Below are positions 8,668 through 17,123 of a DNA stretch of 64,000 nucleotides, piece after piece. The notes below the pieces were generated by a model that made no database searches, was not told where the DNA came from, and saw nothing but the letters and a program-made list of their open reading frames with translations. This DNA comes from Exiguobacterium sp. s122 (GTDB lineage Bacteria; Bacillota; Bacilli; Exiguobacteriales; Exiguobacteriaceae), in assembly GCF_018618475.1 (NCBI RefSeq), contig NZ_JACSMD010000001.1, positions 1 through 64,000 of the forward strand, given 5' to 3'. Positions within the stretch are counted from its first letter, which is position 1. Each line of letters begins with the position of its first letter. Position numbers and translations under genes: made by a program.

Positions 8668-9552
8668 ATGATTAACCAATCGATTATCCCGTGTATTTGG
8701 TTTGACGGCGATGTGGAACAGATTGCCGAATGGTACGTGTCGATCTTTCCGGATTCGTTTGTCGACTATACGACGACGCTCACCGATACACCGGCCGGAG
8801 AGACGACGATTGTCACGCTGTCGCTCGCAGGACAGTTCTTTCAATTGCTCGGAGCCGGCCCACTAAAAGACCGGAACCCGTCCATCTCTTATATGGTCAC
8901 GTTCCCGACGACAGAAGAGGTCGAGACACTTTGGCATAAACTCGCGGACGGTGCGGACGTCCTCATGCCGCTCGATACGTATGACTTTAGCGAGCGTTAC
9001 GGCTGGCTGAAAGACAAATACGGTGTGTCGTGGCAAATCATGCATAGCGGCGGCATGGACATCCAGACGGTGACCCCGTGTTTCTTGTTCGTCAATGAGG
9101 TGTTCGGGCAAGCCGAAGCGGCGTTGAATGACTGGGTCTCCGTTTTTCCGGATTCATATGTGCTGGAAGATCAGCTGATCCGTTACGCGGTAGCAGATGG
9201 ACCGGAACTAGAAGGAAAGCTCAACTACGCTCGTTTCGTCTTGTCTGGGCGTGAGTTCGTCGCCATGGACAGTTCGGCGAATCATCAATTCGCATTCAAC
9301 GAGATGCAGTCGCTCATCGCGTTTTGTGAGACGCAAGACGAGATTGACGACTACTGGGAGAAGTTATCTGCCGTCCCAGAAGCAGAGCAGTGCGGGTGGC
9401 TCGTGGACCGATACGGTGTGTCGTGGCAAATCGTGCCGTGGGAGATGGAAGAGATGATGACGACCGGTACACCGGAGCAGCTGGCGCGCGTGACCGAAGC
9501 GTTCTTGCCGATGAAAAAGATTGATGTGGCGACGCTCCGGAACGTCTATTAA
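8668..9552 (+). CDS. Tandem VOC (PhnB-like) domain protein
   Basis: A 294-residue protein made of two related PhnB/VOC-type units (about residues 1-130 and 133-272). Each begins with a P-C-.-.-F-like strand, has FPDS(F/Y)V, and ends with GWL.D.YGVSWQI (RYGWLKDKYGVSWQI and CGWLVDRYGVSWQI). Such proteins are annotated as 3-demethylubiquinone methyltransferase-like, but the real activity is not established. RBS AAAGGAG precedes the ATG; it is co-oriented with the ABM gene. Confidence 0.82.
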   Translation: MINQSIIPCIWFDGDVEQIAEWYVSIFPDSFVDYTTTLTDTPAGETTIVTLSLAGQFFQLLGAGPLKDRNPSISYMVTFPTTEEVETLWHKLADGADVLMPLDTYDFSERYGWLKDKYGVSWQIMHSGGMDIQTVTPCFLFVNEVFGQAEAALNDWVSVFPDSYVLEDQLIRYAVADGPELEGKLNYARFVLSGREFVAMDSSANHQFAFNEMQSLIAFCETQDEIDDYWEKLSAVPEAEQCGWLVDRYGVSWQIVPWEMEEMMTTGTPEQLARVTEAFLPMKKIDVATLRNVY

Positions 9553-9555
9553 AAG

Positions 9556-9584
9556 AAGCCGTCCCGATTAATTCGGGGCGGCTT
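9556..9584. terminator. Bidirectional terminator between the VOC and LtaS-like genes
   Basis: Twelve-bp near-perfect stem AAGCCGTCCCGA / TCGGGGCGGCTT; T-rich on both exits (TGTGTTT on +, CTTCTTTT on -). It lies between convergent genes and overlaps the last codons of the minus-strand gene. Confidence 0.8.
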
Positions 9585-11385
9585 GTGTTTCGGTTTGTTT
9601 GAAACGAGACAGCGCGTCTTTTTCGATGATGGTGTCGGATAGGCGTAATTGGTCGGCGGCTTGATCGATATAAGGTTCGCAGGCGTCGAACGGGAGCGGA
9701 TCACCGGAATCGACCGCATAACACGCCCCGGCCCCGAACGGTTTCGTCAAATCTGGGGCGAAATACACATTTTCATAACGGAACGAGCCGTTTCGGAACA
9801 CGGTCAAGTTCGGCACGTCGTCGAGGAGCGAACTTCCGAGCATATAACCCGGTGTCATCCCGAGCAACTCGAGGATGGTCGGGGCGAAGTCGATTTGACC
9901 GCCACTCGTTTGAATCACCTCGCCACGCGTAAGGCCGGGCGGTTTGATGTAGAGTGGCACTGCACGGTCGAGTGTAAAGGTCTCGGTGACGGACATGGCC
10001 CCTTCTTTCTCGGCCATCTCGTCGCCTGGCGCGGTCAACCCGTTGTCATGGTCGCCATAAAAGACGATGAGCGTCTCATCCCACATCCCGTTTGCTTTCA
10101 ACGTGTCGACCATCAATCCGACAGCCGTGTCGACATAGTGGACGGTGTGGTAATAGTTTTGAAGGAGCGGGTCGTCATAGCCGGACAAATCGAGCCGTTT
10201 CTCGCGGTCCGGGATGTCATAAGGCGTATGGCTCGTCAAGGCGACGAGAAACGAATAGAACGGTTGCTCGAGCGTATCCATGAAACGAACGGACTCTGTC
10301 AAAAAGTCTTGATCGTTGAGCGCCATACCGATTACCTCGCCGTCGGAGTAGTCCTCTGCCGAGAAGAAATGATTGAAGCCGATGTTCTGATAAAAGTTGT
10401 CCCGATTCCAAAAGGTTTTATCAAACGCATGCATCGCGGCCGTATCATAGCCGGCCGCTTTTAACCGTTCGGGTAACGCGTCAAACGTGTGGTCCGCGTA
10501 CTGCGTGTAGACAGACCCCGATTTGACTGGATAAAGCGACGTATTGACGGTGAACTCCGCATCTGACGTCCGTCCTTCGTGTGTTTGGTGATAGACGTTC
10601 GGGAAATACATCATCTCTTCACGGAGTGCATTTAAGTTCGGTGTCACTTCTTGACCGTTAATGACTTGGCCGATGACAGACGACTGAAACGACTCGAGCT
10701 GAATAACAATCACGTTCGTATCAGAGGAGGCGTTCACATCCGCCGAAGATAACGTGGAGAGGATGGCTTGATCGCGTTCTGTTAACGCTTCACCGTACCC
10801 GACTCCGTCGCGGATGCCTCGAAACGCATCCAAACCATGATAGCCCCAAAACCCAAACTGATAATATTCGCGCATGTTCGAGATGGGGGCGCGGTCGTCT
10901 TTCGGATAATTCACATAGAGTGGAACAGCGAACACGAGCAGGCCGGTCAAGAAAAGTAGTCCGGCGGCACGTTTTCCGTTTGATGCCTTTACAGGATGAC
11001 GCTTCCTATACAAAAGCACACACCCAAAGAGGAGTAGATCGACGAAGAATAAAAAGTCGGTCACTTGAATTAACGTTAAAAATCCCCCGCCAACGTCGCC
11101 CATCTGTCCGGCGTCTGAAAGAAGAGCTACCGAAAGGAGATTTCCAAAGTAACGAAAATACCATGTATCTGAAATCAGAAGCGTACTGTGTAAAAAGAGC
11201 GAGGTCAGCAAGATATAGGGCCGGACGTTTGGTCGAACAAGTAGCGCCCAGCTCGTCATCATGAGAATCAGACCGACGTTAACGAGAAAGAAGTGAAATG
11301 TGAATGCACTCGTCGTCAGCACGCTAAATAAATAAAGCTTCAGGAGCGAGAGAAGCAAGTAGGTCCAATAATCGAGATATTTCAT
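9568..11385 (-). CDS. LTA synthase family membrane sulfatase-fold protein
   Basis: A 605-residue protein of the LtaS family: about five N-terminal membrane helices (residues 1-165), then an extracellular sulfatase-fold domain. Metal and catalytic residues are recognisable: Glu in IQLESFQ, the nucleophile Thr in EGRTSDAEF, and YGDHDNG near the C-terminal part of the domain. LtaS polymerises glycerophosphate from phosphatidylglycerol; family members can also be LTA primases, so the exact role is open. ATG at 11385 follows GGAGG by six bases and is preferred over the codon at 11406. Confidence 0.88.
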   Translation of the reverse strand: MKYLDYWTYLLLSLLKLYLFSVLTTSAFTFHFFLVNVGLILMMTSWALLVRPNVRPYILLTSLFLHSTLLISDTWYFRYFGNLLSVALLSDAGQMGDVGGGFLTLIQVTDFLFFVDLLLFGCVLLYRKRHPVKASNGKRAAGLLFLTGLLVFAVPLYVNYPKDDRAPISNMREYYQFGFWGYHGLDAFRGIRDGVGYGEALTERDQAILSTLSSADVNASSDTNVIVIQLESFQSSVIGQVINGQEVTPNLNALREEMMYFPNVYHQTHEGRTSDAEFTVNTSLYPVKSGSVYTQYADHTFDALPERLKAAGYDTAAMHAFDKTFWNRDNFYQNIGFNHFFSAEDYSDGEVIGMALNDQDFLTESVRFMDTLEQPFYSFLVALTSHTPYDIPDREKRLDLSGYDDPLLQNYYHTVHYVDTAVGLMVDTLKANGMWDETLIVFYGDHDNGLTAPGDEMAEKEGAMSVTETFTLDRAVPLYIKPPGLTRGEVIQTSGGQIDFAPTILELLGMTPGYMLGSSLLDDVPNLTVFRNGSFRYENVYFAPDLTKPFGAGACYAVDSGDPLPFDACEPYIDQAADQLRLSDTIIEKDALSRFKQTETQAAPN

Positions 11386-11477
11386 AAAGCGCCTCCAAAA
11401 AAACAAGTTGGTTAAGTGTTCCTGTTTTCAAGTGGGCAAAAACATCGAGGTGTACAAAAAAAGCGAGGCGGAAAGCC

Positions 11478-11876
11478 TCACTTGATTAAAAATGTGTCCC
11501 GAAGTTCAATGATGGTGCCTTCCGGAGCTTTTAATTTACTTAGATAGCCGTCGACGACGAAATAGATGTTGCCGCCCTGTTTCGGTAAGAACGGCACCCC
11601 GAGCGCTTCGAGCCGTCTCACTTCCGCTTCGAGGTCGTCTACGTACAAAGCAAAATGGACGGGACCGGCCACATGTTTCGAATAAGCGGTTAACGTCTCG
11701 TCTTGCTTTGCCGTCTGGAGTTCGATATAAAAATCGCCGAGCTTGAACCAGCTGTTAAACGCCCGTGTGTGAAAGTCAGGCGATTCCTGAACGAGTTCGA
11801 AGCCGAGCGCTTCGTAAAATTGTTTCGACGCTTCATAGTCGGGCGTTTGGATACAGAGATGGTGAATTTGTTTCAT
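11478..11876 (-). CDS. VOC family protein (glyoxalase/bleomycin-resistance fold)
   Basis: A 132-residue single VOC-fold protein: IHHLCIQTPDYEASKQFYEALGF at the N-terminus, HFALYVDDLEAEVRRLEALGVPF in the second half, and a final EGTIIELRD strand. The His in IHHL, the Glu in YIELQ and the second-half His could bind metal, but the reaction cannot be predicted. An AGGAGGGA ribosome binding site precedes the ATG. It is divergent from the SAT-like GNAT at 11969. Confidence 0.82.
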   Translation of the reverse strand: MKQIHHLCIQTPDYEASKQFYEALGFELVQESPDFHTRAFNSWFKLGDFYIELQTAKQDETLTAYSKHVAGPVHFALYVDDLEAEVRRLEALGVPFLPKQGGNIYFVVDGYLSKLKAPEGTIIELRDTFLIK

Positions 11877-11968
11877 CGTATCCCTCCTTTCTTTTAGTTT
11901 AGCGAATCGCTATAGATAACGGAACTTTTCTTGGGTAAAGGGCGTATAGGACACGGGGAGGTGAAAGG

Positions 11969-12448
11969 ATGGATACCGATGTGTTGACGATTCAACCGAT
12001 TGATGACACGAACCGGGAAGCCGTCATCGGCTTAACGGTTGCTACGGACCAGTCCCGCTTCATCGAAACGAATGCGGAATCACTCCGCGAGATGGAAGTC
12101 GACGTCAAATACGCCTGGACGTGCTACGCGCTTTGCCTTGACGAGCGACCAGTCGGCTTCATCATGATTGGCGCGGAGAATAACATCGATCGCTACGTTT
12201 GGCTTGACCGTTTTATGATAGACGCGCGTGAACAGGGAAAGGGGCTAGGATCACGTTTTCTACAGTTGACGCTCATCTTTATTCAGGACCGATTCGATGT
12301 GGATGACATCGTCCTCAGCCTACATCCGACAAATGAACCGGCGAAACGATTTTATCAACGAGGTGGATTTGTCGATAGCGGTCGGATCGACGAATGGAAC
12401 GGAGAAGCGATTTGGGTGTATCACGTCAAACAGGGACAACCGTCATGA
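11969..12448 (+). CDS. GNAT acetyltransferase, spermine/spermidine acetyltransferase-like
   Basis: A 159-residue protein whose order of motifs resembles B. subtilis BltD: an N-terminal SRFIETNAESL segment, VGFIMIG strand, VWLDRFMID strand, acetyl-CoA loop EQGKGLGSR (about residues 90-98) and C-terminal NEPAKRFYQRGGF. Polyamine acetylation is therefore a plausible activity, but not proven. The gene ends within a bidirectional terminator shared with the convergent membrane gene. Confidence 0.82.
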   Translation: MDTDVLTIQPIDDTNREAVIGLTVATDQSRFIETNAESLREMEVDVKYAWTCYALCLDERPVGFIMIGAENNIDRYVWLDRFMIDAREQGKGLGSRFLQLTLIFIQDRFDVDDIVLSLHPTNEPAKRFYQRGGFVDSGRIDEWNGEAIWVYHVKQGQPS

Positions 12449-12466
12449 GGCGGTCGTCCCTGTTTT
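12431..12466. terminator. Bidirectional terminator
   Basis: Twelve-bp stem CAGGGACAACCG / CGGTCGTCCCTG with TTTTCGTT on the plus side. It spans the 3' ends of both convergent coding regions. Confidence 0.85.
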
Positions 12467-12706
12467 CGTTGTGGTCGCTTTAACCGAATTCCCGGCCATG
12501 AAAAAACAAAGGATGGCGATGAAGCCAAAGAGCGGAATGAACCCATTTTGCGTCAACAGATCCATGACGGTCGGTTCCTCTGGCCAGACGCCTGTCGCGA
12601 CCAAGGCGTGCCAACGCGTATACGCTGCGATGCGCTCCAATGTAAATAAAAGGGCGGTGATCACAAGAGCGGTCGCTCCAATCATCCCGAATTGTAATCG
12701 AGTCAA
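12443..12706 (-). CDS. Small two-helix membrane protein, unknown function
   Basis: An 87-residue protein with two hydrophobic segments (about residues 5-25 and 56-76) separated by a short loop containing WHALVATGVWPEEP. I do not recognise a family. The start is taken as TTG at 12706, eight bases after AAGGAG; the GTG at 12715 sits directly on that ribosome binding site. It lies downstream of thiW on the same strand, with a 77-bp gap, so it is not necessarily part of the thiamine unit. Confidence 0.6.
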   Translation of the reverse strand: MTRLQFGMIGATALVITALLFTLERIAAYTRWHALVATGVWPEEPTVMDLLTQNGFIPLFGFIAILCFFMAGNSVKATTTKTGTTAS

Positions 12707-12782
12707 GGTAGTCACTCCTTCTAAACGAGATAACCTTATTTTACCATTTGTTCGGATGAAAGGCAGAGACCAAATGACTCAA

Positions 12783-13268
12783 TTATTGTTTGAGAGCAGG
12801 ACGCAATTGCTTAACGCGAGCGAGCACAATCCAGCCGAGTAAGGCGCCGGTCACACTCGAAGCGAGAAAGGCCGGGAAAAAGAAGAACGCGCCGAACTCA
12901 GAGCCCATCAAGATTTTCGCGTAAGGCACGGCGATGAGCGAGGCGAGGACCCCTGTGCCGATCACTTCACCGATTGCGGCGAAGGCGACGCGGTTCGTCT
13001 TCATATAGAAGATTCCGGCGAGAAGTGCACCAATCATACCGCCAGGGAACGCGAGTAGGGAGCCGGTACCGGTCATGACCCGTACGAGTCCGGTCACAAA
13101 GGCGACGAGGACGGCACCGAGCGGGCCGACGGTAACAGCCGCGATGACGTTCACCATATGTTGGATCGGGAAAGCCCGGGCGACTCCGGTCGGAATCGAG
13201 ATGAACAGTGAGCCGATAATCGCGATGGCGACGAGCATGGCCATCCAAGTGAGTTGTTGAATACGCAT
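12783..13268 (-). CDS. thiW: ThiW, S component of a thiazole/thiamine-precursor ECF transporter
   Basis: A 161-residue membrane protein with about five to six helices. The sequence pattern matches ThiW: an N-terminal helix, ARAFPIQHMVNVIAAVTVGPL (residues about 31-50) and FPGGMIGALLAG. ThiW is the substrate-binding subunit for uptake of the thiazole precursor and works with shared ECF energising subunits encoded elsewhere. A TPP riboswitch and terminator directly upstream on the same strand support the call. RBS GGAGACTG precedes the ATG. Confidence 0.92.
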   Translation of the reverse strand: MRIQQLTWMAMLVAIAIIGSLFISIPTGVARAFPIQHMVNVIAAVTVGPLGAVLVAFVTGLVRVMTGTGSLLAFPGGMIGALLAGIFYMKTNRVAFAAIGEVIGTGVLASLIAVPYAKILMGSEFGAFFFFPAFLASSVTGALLGWIVLARVKQLRPALKQ

Positions 13269-13282
13269 AAATCAGTCTCCTT

Positions 13283-13322
13283 TCAAAATGAAAACGCCAC
13301 TTCTCCAAAAGGAAAAGTGGCG
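13283..13322 (-). terminator. Riboswitch-controlled terminator in the thiW leader
   Basis: On the minus strand CGCCACTT pairs with AAGTGGCG, with an inner TTCC/GGAG region, followed by TTTTCATTTT. The upstream arm GCCACTT can alternatively pair with AAGTGGC at 13342-13348, the 3' strand of the aptamer P1 stem. Confidence 0.85.
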
Positions 13323-13342
13323 TGGAACAGACGAATCCCATG

Positions 13343-13425
13343 CCACTTCCCTACGCTGGTATGAGCCAGATCAGGTTCAAAGGGTCCGGCGTTTGCCGTC
13401 TCAGCCCGAAGGCTCCCCTAGTGGT
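13343..13425 (-). ncRNA. TPP riboswitch (THI box) controlling thiW
   Basis: Read on the minus strand, the element contains the conserved THI-box blocks GGGGAGCC, CTGAGA, ACCCTTTGAACCTGATC and GGGAAG. P1 is CCACT / AGTGG. High TPP is expected to stabilise P1 and allow the downstream terminator. A TATAAT lies just upstream at 13431-13436 on the minus strand. Confidence 0.96.
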
Positions 13426-13474
13426 CGTTTATTATATGGAGTATACCATATCGTTATCATAAGCGTTCGGTAAT

Positions 13475-14221
13475 TCATTTGTTCTTCTCAAGCAAGTGTT
13501 CATAATCCGTTTCGTTCCAAAACAGCGGAGCGATCGATTCCGGTCCTTTGAAGATTTCACCGTCTCGGTCATAGACGATGGCGTAACCATCCTCGACTTC
13601 AAAGACGATTAAATCCGCGGTCACCTCGGTCAAGCCGTCTCCAGCGATAATGACGTTTTCGAGCGGCTCGCGGGCGACCGTTACACCCCATTCGTCGAGC
13701 TCGACGATGAGCGCAGACGTATAGGCATGCCGATTATAGATTGATTGGAACACATCTTGTGTCAACGTGACGTCCGATGGGGGCGCGCTCGTTCCATATT
13801 TCCGTTTCTCAATCTCCTCGACAAACTGCAGGAACGACGTTTCTTGCCAAAAGAGCGGCGCGGTTGCCTCCGACCCGTTCGCTATCAATCCGTCTTCGTC
13901 TTCATACACCGTGGCATATGTCCCATCATCGAGTTGGAACGGATAGACGTCGGCATAAGTGTGGTGGATGCCGTTACCGGCGATCACGACCCGCTCGAAC
14001 GTCTCACGAAAAGGTTTGAGCCCATTTGTCTCAAGCGCTGTCAGTAACTTTTCGGCGACATCATGCTGATCGAAGACGTCTTTGAAGTCTTCCCGTGTCC
14101 ATTCGGTCATGACTTCTGGTGCGGGTTCGTTCGAATTTACAGGAATGACCGGCTTTTCAATGGGATCCGTGCAACCTGCGAGCAGCAGGAGACTCAATCC
14201 GACAAGTGCTAAACGTTTCAT
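13475..14221 (-). CDS. Lipoprotein with two tandem homologous domains, unknown function
   Basis: A 248-residue exported lipoprotein: signal peptide with lipobox LLLAGC, then two related units of about 90-95 residues (about 42-140 and 152-245). Both share the sequence E.V(V/I)IAG(N/D)G, a strand (T/I)Y(A)-like Y-A-.-V-Y, a DG..K/A..E or similar turn, and APLFW(Q/N)ET. I do not recognise the family. ATG at 14221 follows AAAGGGTGAG; the GTG at 14230 lies on that site. Confidence 0.78.
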   Translation of the reverse strand: MKRLALVGLSLLLLAGCTDPIEKPVIPVNSNEPAPEVMTEWTREDFKDVFDQHDVAEKLLTALETNGLKPFRETFERVVIAGNGIHHTYADVYPFQLDDGTYATVYEDEDGLIANGSEATAPLFWQETSFLQFVEEIEKRKYGTSAPPSDVTLTQDVFQSIYNRHAYTSALIVELDEWGVTVAREPLENVIIAGDGLTEVTADLIVFEVEDGYAIVYDRDGEIFKGPESIAPLFWNETDYEHLLEKNK

Positions 14222-14309
14222 GATTCTCACCCTTTATGATACAAATTTTACCTATTAATCGTAAGCGTAGCATGGATAAAAGCGGATGAGAACCTAGATA
14301 CTTTCTCGC

Positions 14310-14990
14310 TCAGGAGTGTCGGGCGGCGTACCGGAGTAACGCTTGATGAAACGCCTCTTGTTGCTCGAGGGAGACCTCTTGCTCAGTTGGAACGCCATAG
14401 CGAATTAGATGATAGAGCGACGTGTCGATATCCGTTAAGTCGATGCGCTCAAACCATTCATGTAACGTCTCGTTCGCACGCAACTTGAGGGGAGTCGGAA
14501 GGGAAGCGTTGAACGTGATGAGCCAATCGCGCAACGTGATGTTCGTTAACATAGGCACCAGACTTGCATCAACGACGTGGAGCTTACGAGGCCGTGCGAT
14601 CTCATCGATGGTAGGTAAAGTCAAACCGATTTTACGTCGACGTTGACGAAAACGTCGCACGCTGTAAAGGACGAGTATACCTAGGGCTAAAAGAGCGAAG
14701 ATCGCGCCGAGTCCGCCAGATGTCTCTTCTTTGCCGGAACCGAATGTGAATTTCAACATGTCTTCCTTTTCATAGATTCCTTCGCCTTTTTTATCTGTAG
14801 GAGAACGCCCTATTTCGATTCCACTTTTCCCTTGAGACTCTTCTTGACTGCGTTGTTCCATCGAAGGAGGACCGACAGGATTCTCGAACGTTTGAAACCA
14901 GCTGAACAGCGTTTGAGTCAAAAAAACGAATCCGATCACGAGACACGTTGTGAGAACGAGGACGGATAACATGCGGGTTGACCAGTTCAT
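14310..14990 (-). CDS. Membrane protein with DUF4129-like C-terminal domain
   Basis: A 226-residue protein with an N-terminal membrane helix (about residues 8-30), an extracytoplasmic Ser/Glu/Gly-rich region, a second helix (about residues 92-110) followed by the basic RRFRQRRRK, and a cytoplasmic C-terminal domain of about 115 residues. The placement of a small helical cytosolic domain (LRDWLITF...TLHEWFERID...LYHLIRYG) fits DUF4129 proteins, which accompany MoxR and DUF58 genes; both are encoded divergently next door. The assignment rests mainly on context and topology. Confidence 0.6.
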   Translation of the reverse strand: MNWSTRMLSVLVLTTCLVIGFVFLTQTLFSWFQTFENPVGPPSMEQRSQEESQGKSGIEIGRSPTDKKGEGIYEKEDMLKFTFGSGKEETSGGLGAIFALLALGILVLYSVRRFRQRRRKIGLTLPTIDEIARPRKLHVVDASLVPMLTNITLRDWLITFNASLPTPLKLRANETLHEWFERIDLTDIDTSLYHLIRYGVPTEQEVSLEQQEAFHQALLRYAARHS

Positions 14991-15008
14991 AAGCCACCAC
15001 CTTTCCAG

Positions 15009-15054
15009 AATAGTCAGACTATTTATTGTCTATATTACCATATACAGGTAATAT
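15009..15054 (+). promoter_or_regulatory. Divergent regulatory region: moxR promoter with inverted repeats
   Basis: TTGTCT (15026-15031), 17-bp spacer, TAATAT (15049-15054) forms a sigma-A type promoter for moxR. An inverted repeat ATATTACC / GGTAATAT (15032-15054) covers the spacer and -10, and a 15-base palindrome AATAGTC-A-GACTATT lies at 15009-15023. The regulator is unknown. Confidence 0.55.
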
Positions 15055-15088
15055 GTGTATAAGTGAGAAGAAACGGGAGGGAACTGGA

Positions 15089-16009
15089 GTGAAACTTGAA
15101 GCGGTAATCCACCAATTGAATGAAATTTATTTAGGGAAAGAAGAAGTCGTTCAACTTTGTTGTACGGCACTGCTCGCCGAAGGGCACATCTTACTCGAAG
15201 ACGTACCTGGAACGGGGAAGACGCTACTCGCGAAAGCGATTGCCGGGAGCTTTGACGGCTCGTTCTCCCGGATTCAATTTACGGCGGACTTGCTTCCGTC
15301 GGACGTCATTGGGACCGATTACTTCAACATGCAGACGCAACGTTTCGACCATCGACAAGGTCCGATTTTCGCGAACCTCGTCTTGATTGATGAGATTAAC
15401 CGAGCTGTACCTCGAACACAATCGGCGTTGCTCGAGGCGATGGAGGAGCGGCAAGTATCGATTGGTGGGAAGACGTATGAGATGCCGAAGCCGTTCTTCG
15501 TCATCGCGACACAAAACCCGATTGAGTCGGCCGGGACGTTCCCGCTCCCAGACGCACAGCTCGATCGCTTTCTCATCTCGATTCCGGTCGGGTATCCGAA
15601 CGCTGCCGAAGAACGGGAACTGTTGCTTCAAGTGATGACCGAGACGCGAAAACGAATCGAGGCGGTGGCGTCACTCTCGTCCTTGCAAGAAGTGCAAGCC
15701 GAGGTCCGGCAAGTGGCGATTCAAGACGATGTGCTCGACTATATACTCAGACTCGTCCACGCCACGAGGTCTCATCCGTCCGTTGAAGTCGGGGTCAGTC
15801 CGCGTGGGGCAATTGCGCTACTTCGTGCGTGTCAAAGCTATGCGTATTTGGCCGGCCGCCTCTACGTCATTCCAGAAGACGTAAAGGCCGTCGCACCGTA
15901 CGTCTTGACCCATCGCTTGACGCTGACGCTTGAAGGGGGCATCAAGTCGACAAAAGCGAAGATTGTGCACCACATTTTAGAGACGGCACCTGTCCCGGTT
16001 GAGGGTTGA
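15089..16009 (+). CDS. MoxR-type AAA+ ATPase
   Basis: A 306-residue AAA+ protein. Walker A is EDVPGTGKT (about residues 36-44), Walker B LIDEINR (about 98-104), followed by the MoxR hallmark MEERQVSIGG, sensor 1 TQNP and FLLP-like PLPDAQLDRFL. MoxR ATPases act as chaperone-like partners of DUF58/VWA proteins, and a DUF58 gene follows at once. GTG at 15089, eight bases after GGGAGG, is chosen; an upstream in-frame ATG (15053) lies in the -10 region. Confidence 0.9.
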   Translation: MKLEAVIHQLNEIYLGKEEVVQLCCTALLAEGHILLEDVPGTGKTLLAKAIAGSFDGSFSRIQFTADLLPSDVIGTDYFNMQTQRFDHRQGPIFANLVLIDEINRAVPRTQSALLEAMEERQVSIGGKTYEMPKPFFVIATQNPIESAGTFPLPDAQLDRFLISIPVGYPNAAEERELLLQVMTETRKRIEAVASLSSLQEVQAEVRQVAIQDDVLDYILRLVHATRSHPSVEVGVSPRGAIALLRACQSYAYLAGRLYVIPEDVKAVAPYVLTHRLTLTLEGGIKSTKAKIVHHILETAPVPVEG

Positions 16010-16011
16010 TA

Positions 16012-17064
16012 ATGACGCTGTCGACCCATACGTTCTTACAACGGCGACATTTATTGATTTATGTGGCCTGTGGCGGGATGCTCATTTTTATGCCATACGT
16101 GTACATGCTCGGATACGCGTTGCTCGTTTTGGCGAGCATGGTCTGGTATTTAGAACGAACGCGTTTACGACTTACAAAACTGCTCGGTGTCCGCTTAACT
16201 CAAGTGGAAGACTTACTGTTTGTCGAAGATGAGAGTCAACTGAAGCTTCATCTTGAAGGGAGTGAAGAACTGGAGCGACTCGGTCTTCCGGTACGAGTTC
16301 GTTTGAAGGCGAGTACTGGTCTGACGTTTCCAGATCACGAACGGCTGCCGACGTTACTCGAGCGTCTATTCGAACGGGGGGCACATCAACTTGACGTTAC
16401 GGTTAAAGCCGCGTATCGTGGGCCGGCAACGATTCAAGAATGTGTGCTCGCCGTCACGCTCCCGTTTCGTCTTGGCACTTACTTGTTGGAGGTGCAACCG
16501 TCCGTTCAGTGGACCGTCTTGCCGTCGCTCGTGTTACATCCACCGGTCGGGACGAAGCGGCTCGCACTCGGGGAACGGCCGCTTTTTGCGTCCCCGCTTC
16601 GCAATCCGTTGCAACTCCTCGGCTCGAAACCGTACGAGCAAGAACCGGTCAAAGAGATTGATTGGTACGCGACCGCGAAGCTGGGCCGCCTACAAGCAAA
16701 AGTGTTTCAGAAGACGACGCTTGATACGTTCACGTTCGCAGTCGATTTGAACGGCCCGTCTGGTTATACACTCCACCATGATTTTGAATCCTTGATTAGT
16801 CAGGTGGCGTACGTGACGACGCAACTATTGAAAGAAGAGTGCAAGGTTGAAATGTTCTTGAATCGAATCGAGGATAGCGGGCAGATGGTGCACATCCGCT
16901 TGCAGGAAGGGGAGCGCGGCATGCGGCTAATCCTATTGAATTTGGCCGAAATCGACCCGAGCAACCGATTTATCTCGTCGGAGGCGTTTCACCGAATGGT
17001 TGAACGGAAACGATTAAAACAAAGCCACCTCGTCTGGTTCACTGAACGGAATCTGTACGACTGA
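16012..17064 (+). CDS. DUF58 domain membrane protein
   Basis: A 350-residue protein with two adjacent N-terminal helices (about residues 10-48) and a cytosolic DUF58 region. The diagnostic motif is FASPLRNPLQLLGSKPYEQEPVKEIDWYATAKLG split around residues 190-225, corresponding to the usual R.Y..GD..R.I.W..+A+ motif. It is coded directly after moxR (two-base gap), start ATG at 16012 six bases after GAGGG. DUF58 proteins partner with MoxR; the cellular role is not established. Confidence 0.85.
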   Translation: MTLSTHTFLQRRHLLIYVACGGMLIFMPYVYMLGYALLVLASMVWYLERTRLRLTKLLGVRLTQVEDLLFVEDESQLKLHLEGSEELERLGLPVRVRLKASTGLTFPDHERLPTLLERLFERGAHQLDVTVKAAYRGPATIQECVLAVTLPFRLGTYLLEVQPSVQWTVLPSLVLHPPVGTKRLALGERPLFASPLRNPLQLLGSKPYEQEPVKEIDWYATAKLGRLQAKVFQKTTLDTFTFAVDLNGPSGYTLHHDFESLISQVAYVTTQLLKEECKVEMFLNRIEDSGQMVHIRLQEGERGMRLILLNLAEIDPSNRFISSEAFHRMVERKRLKQSHLVWFTERNLYD

Positions 17065-17123
17065 ACAGGGAACTGTCGGATTTTGGCGAACTGTTAAAGC
17101 AAACGAGCGATGAAGGAGCGAGT

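Noticed and set aside
9649-10464. Long open frame (271 codons) on the plus strand
   Set aside because: It lies entirely antisense to the LtaS-like gene, lacks a ribosome binding site, and has no recognisable domain.
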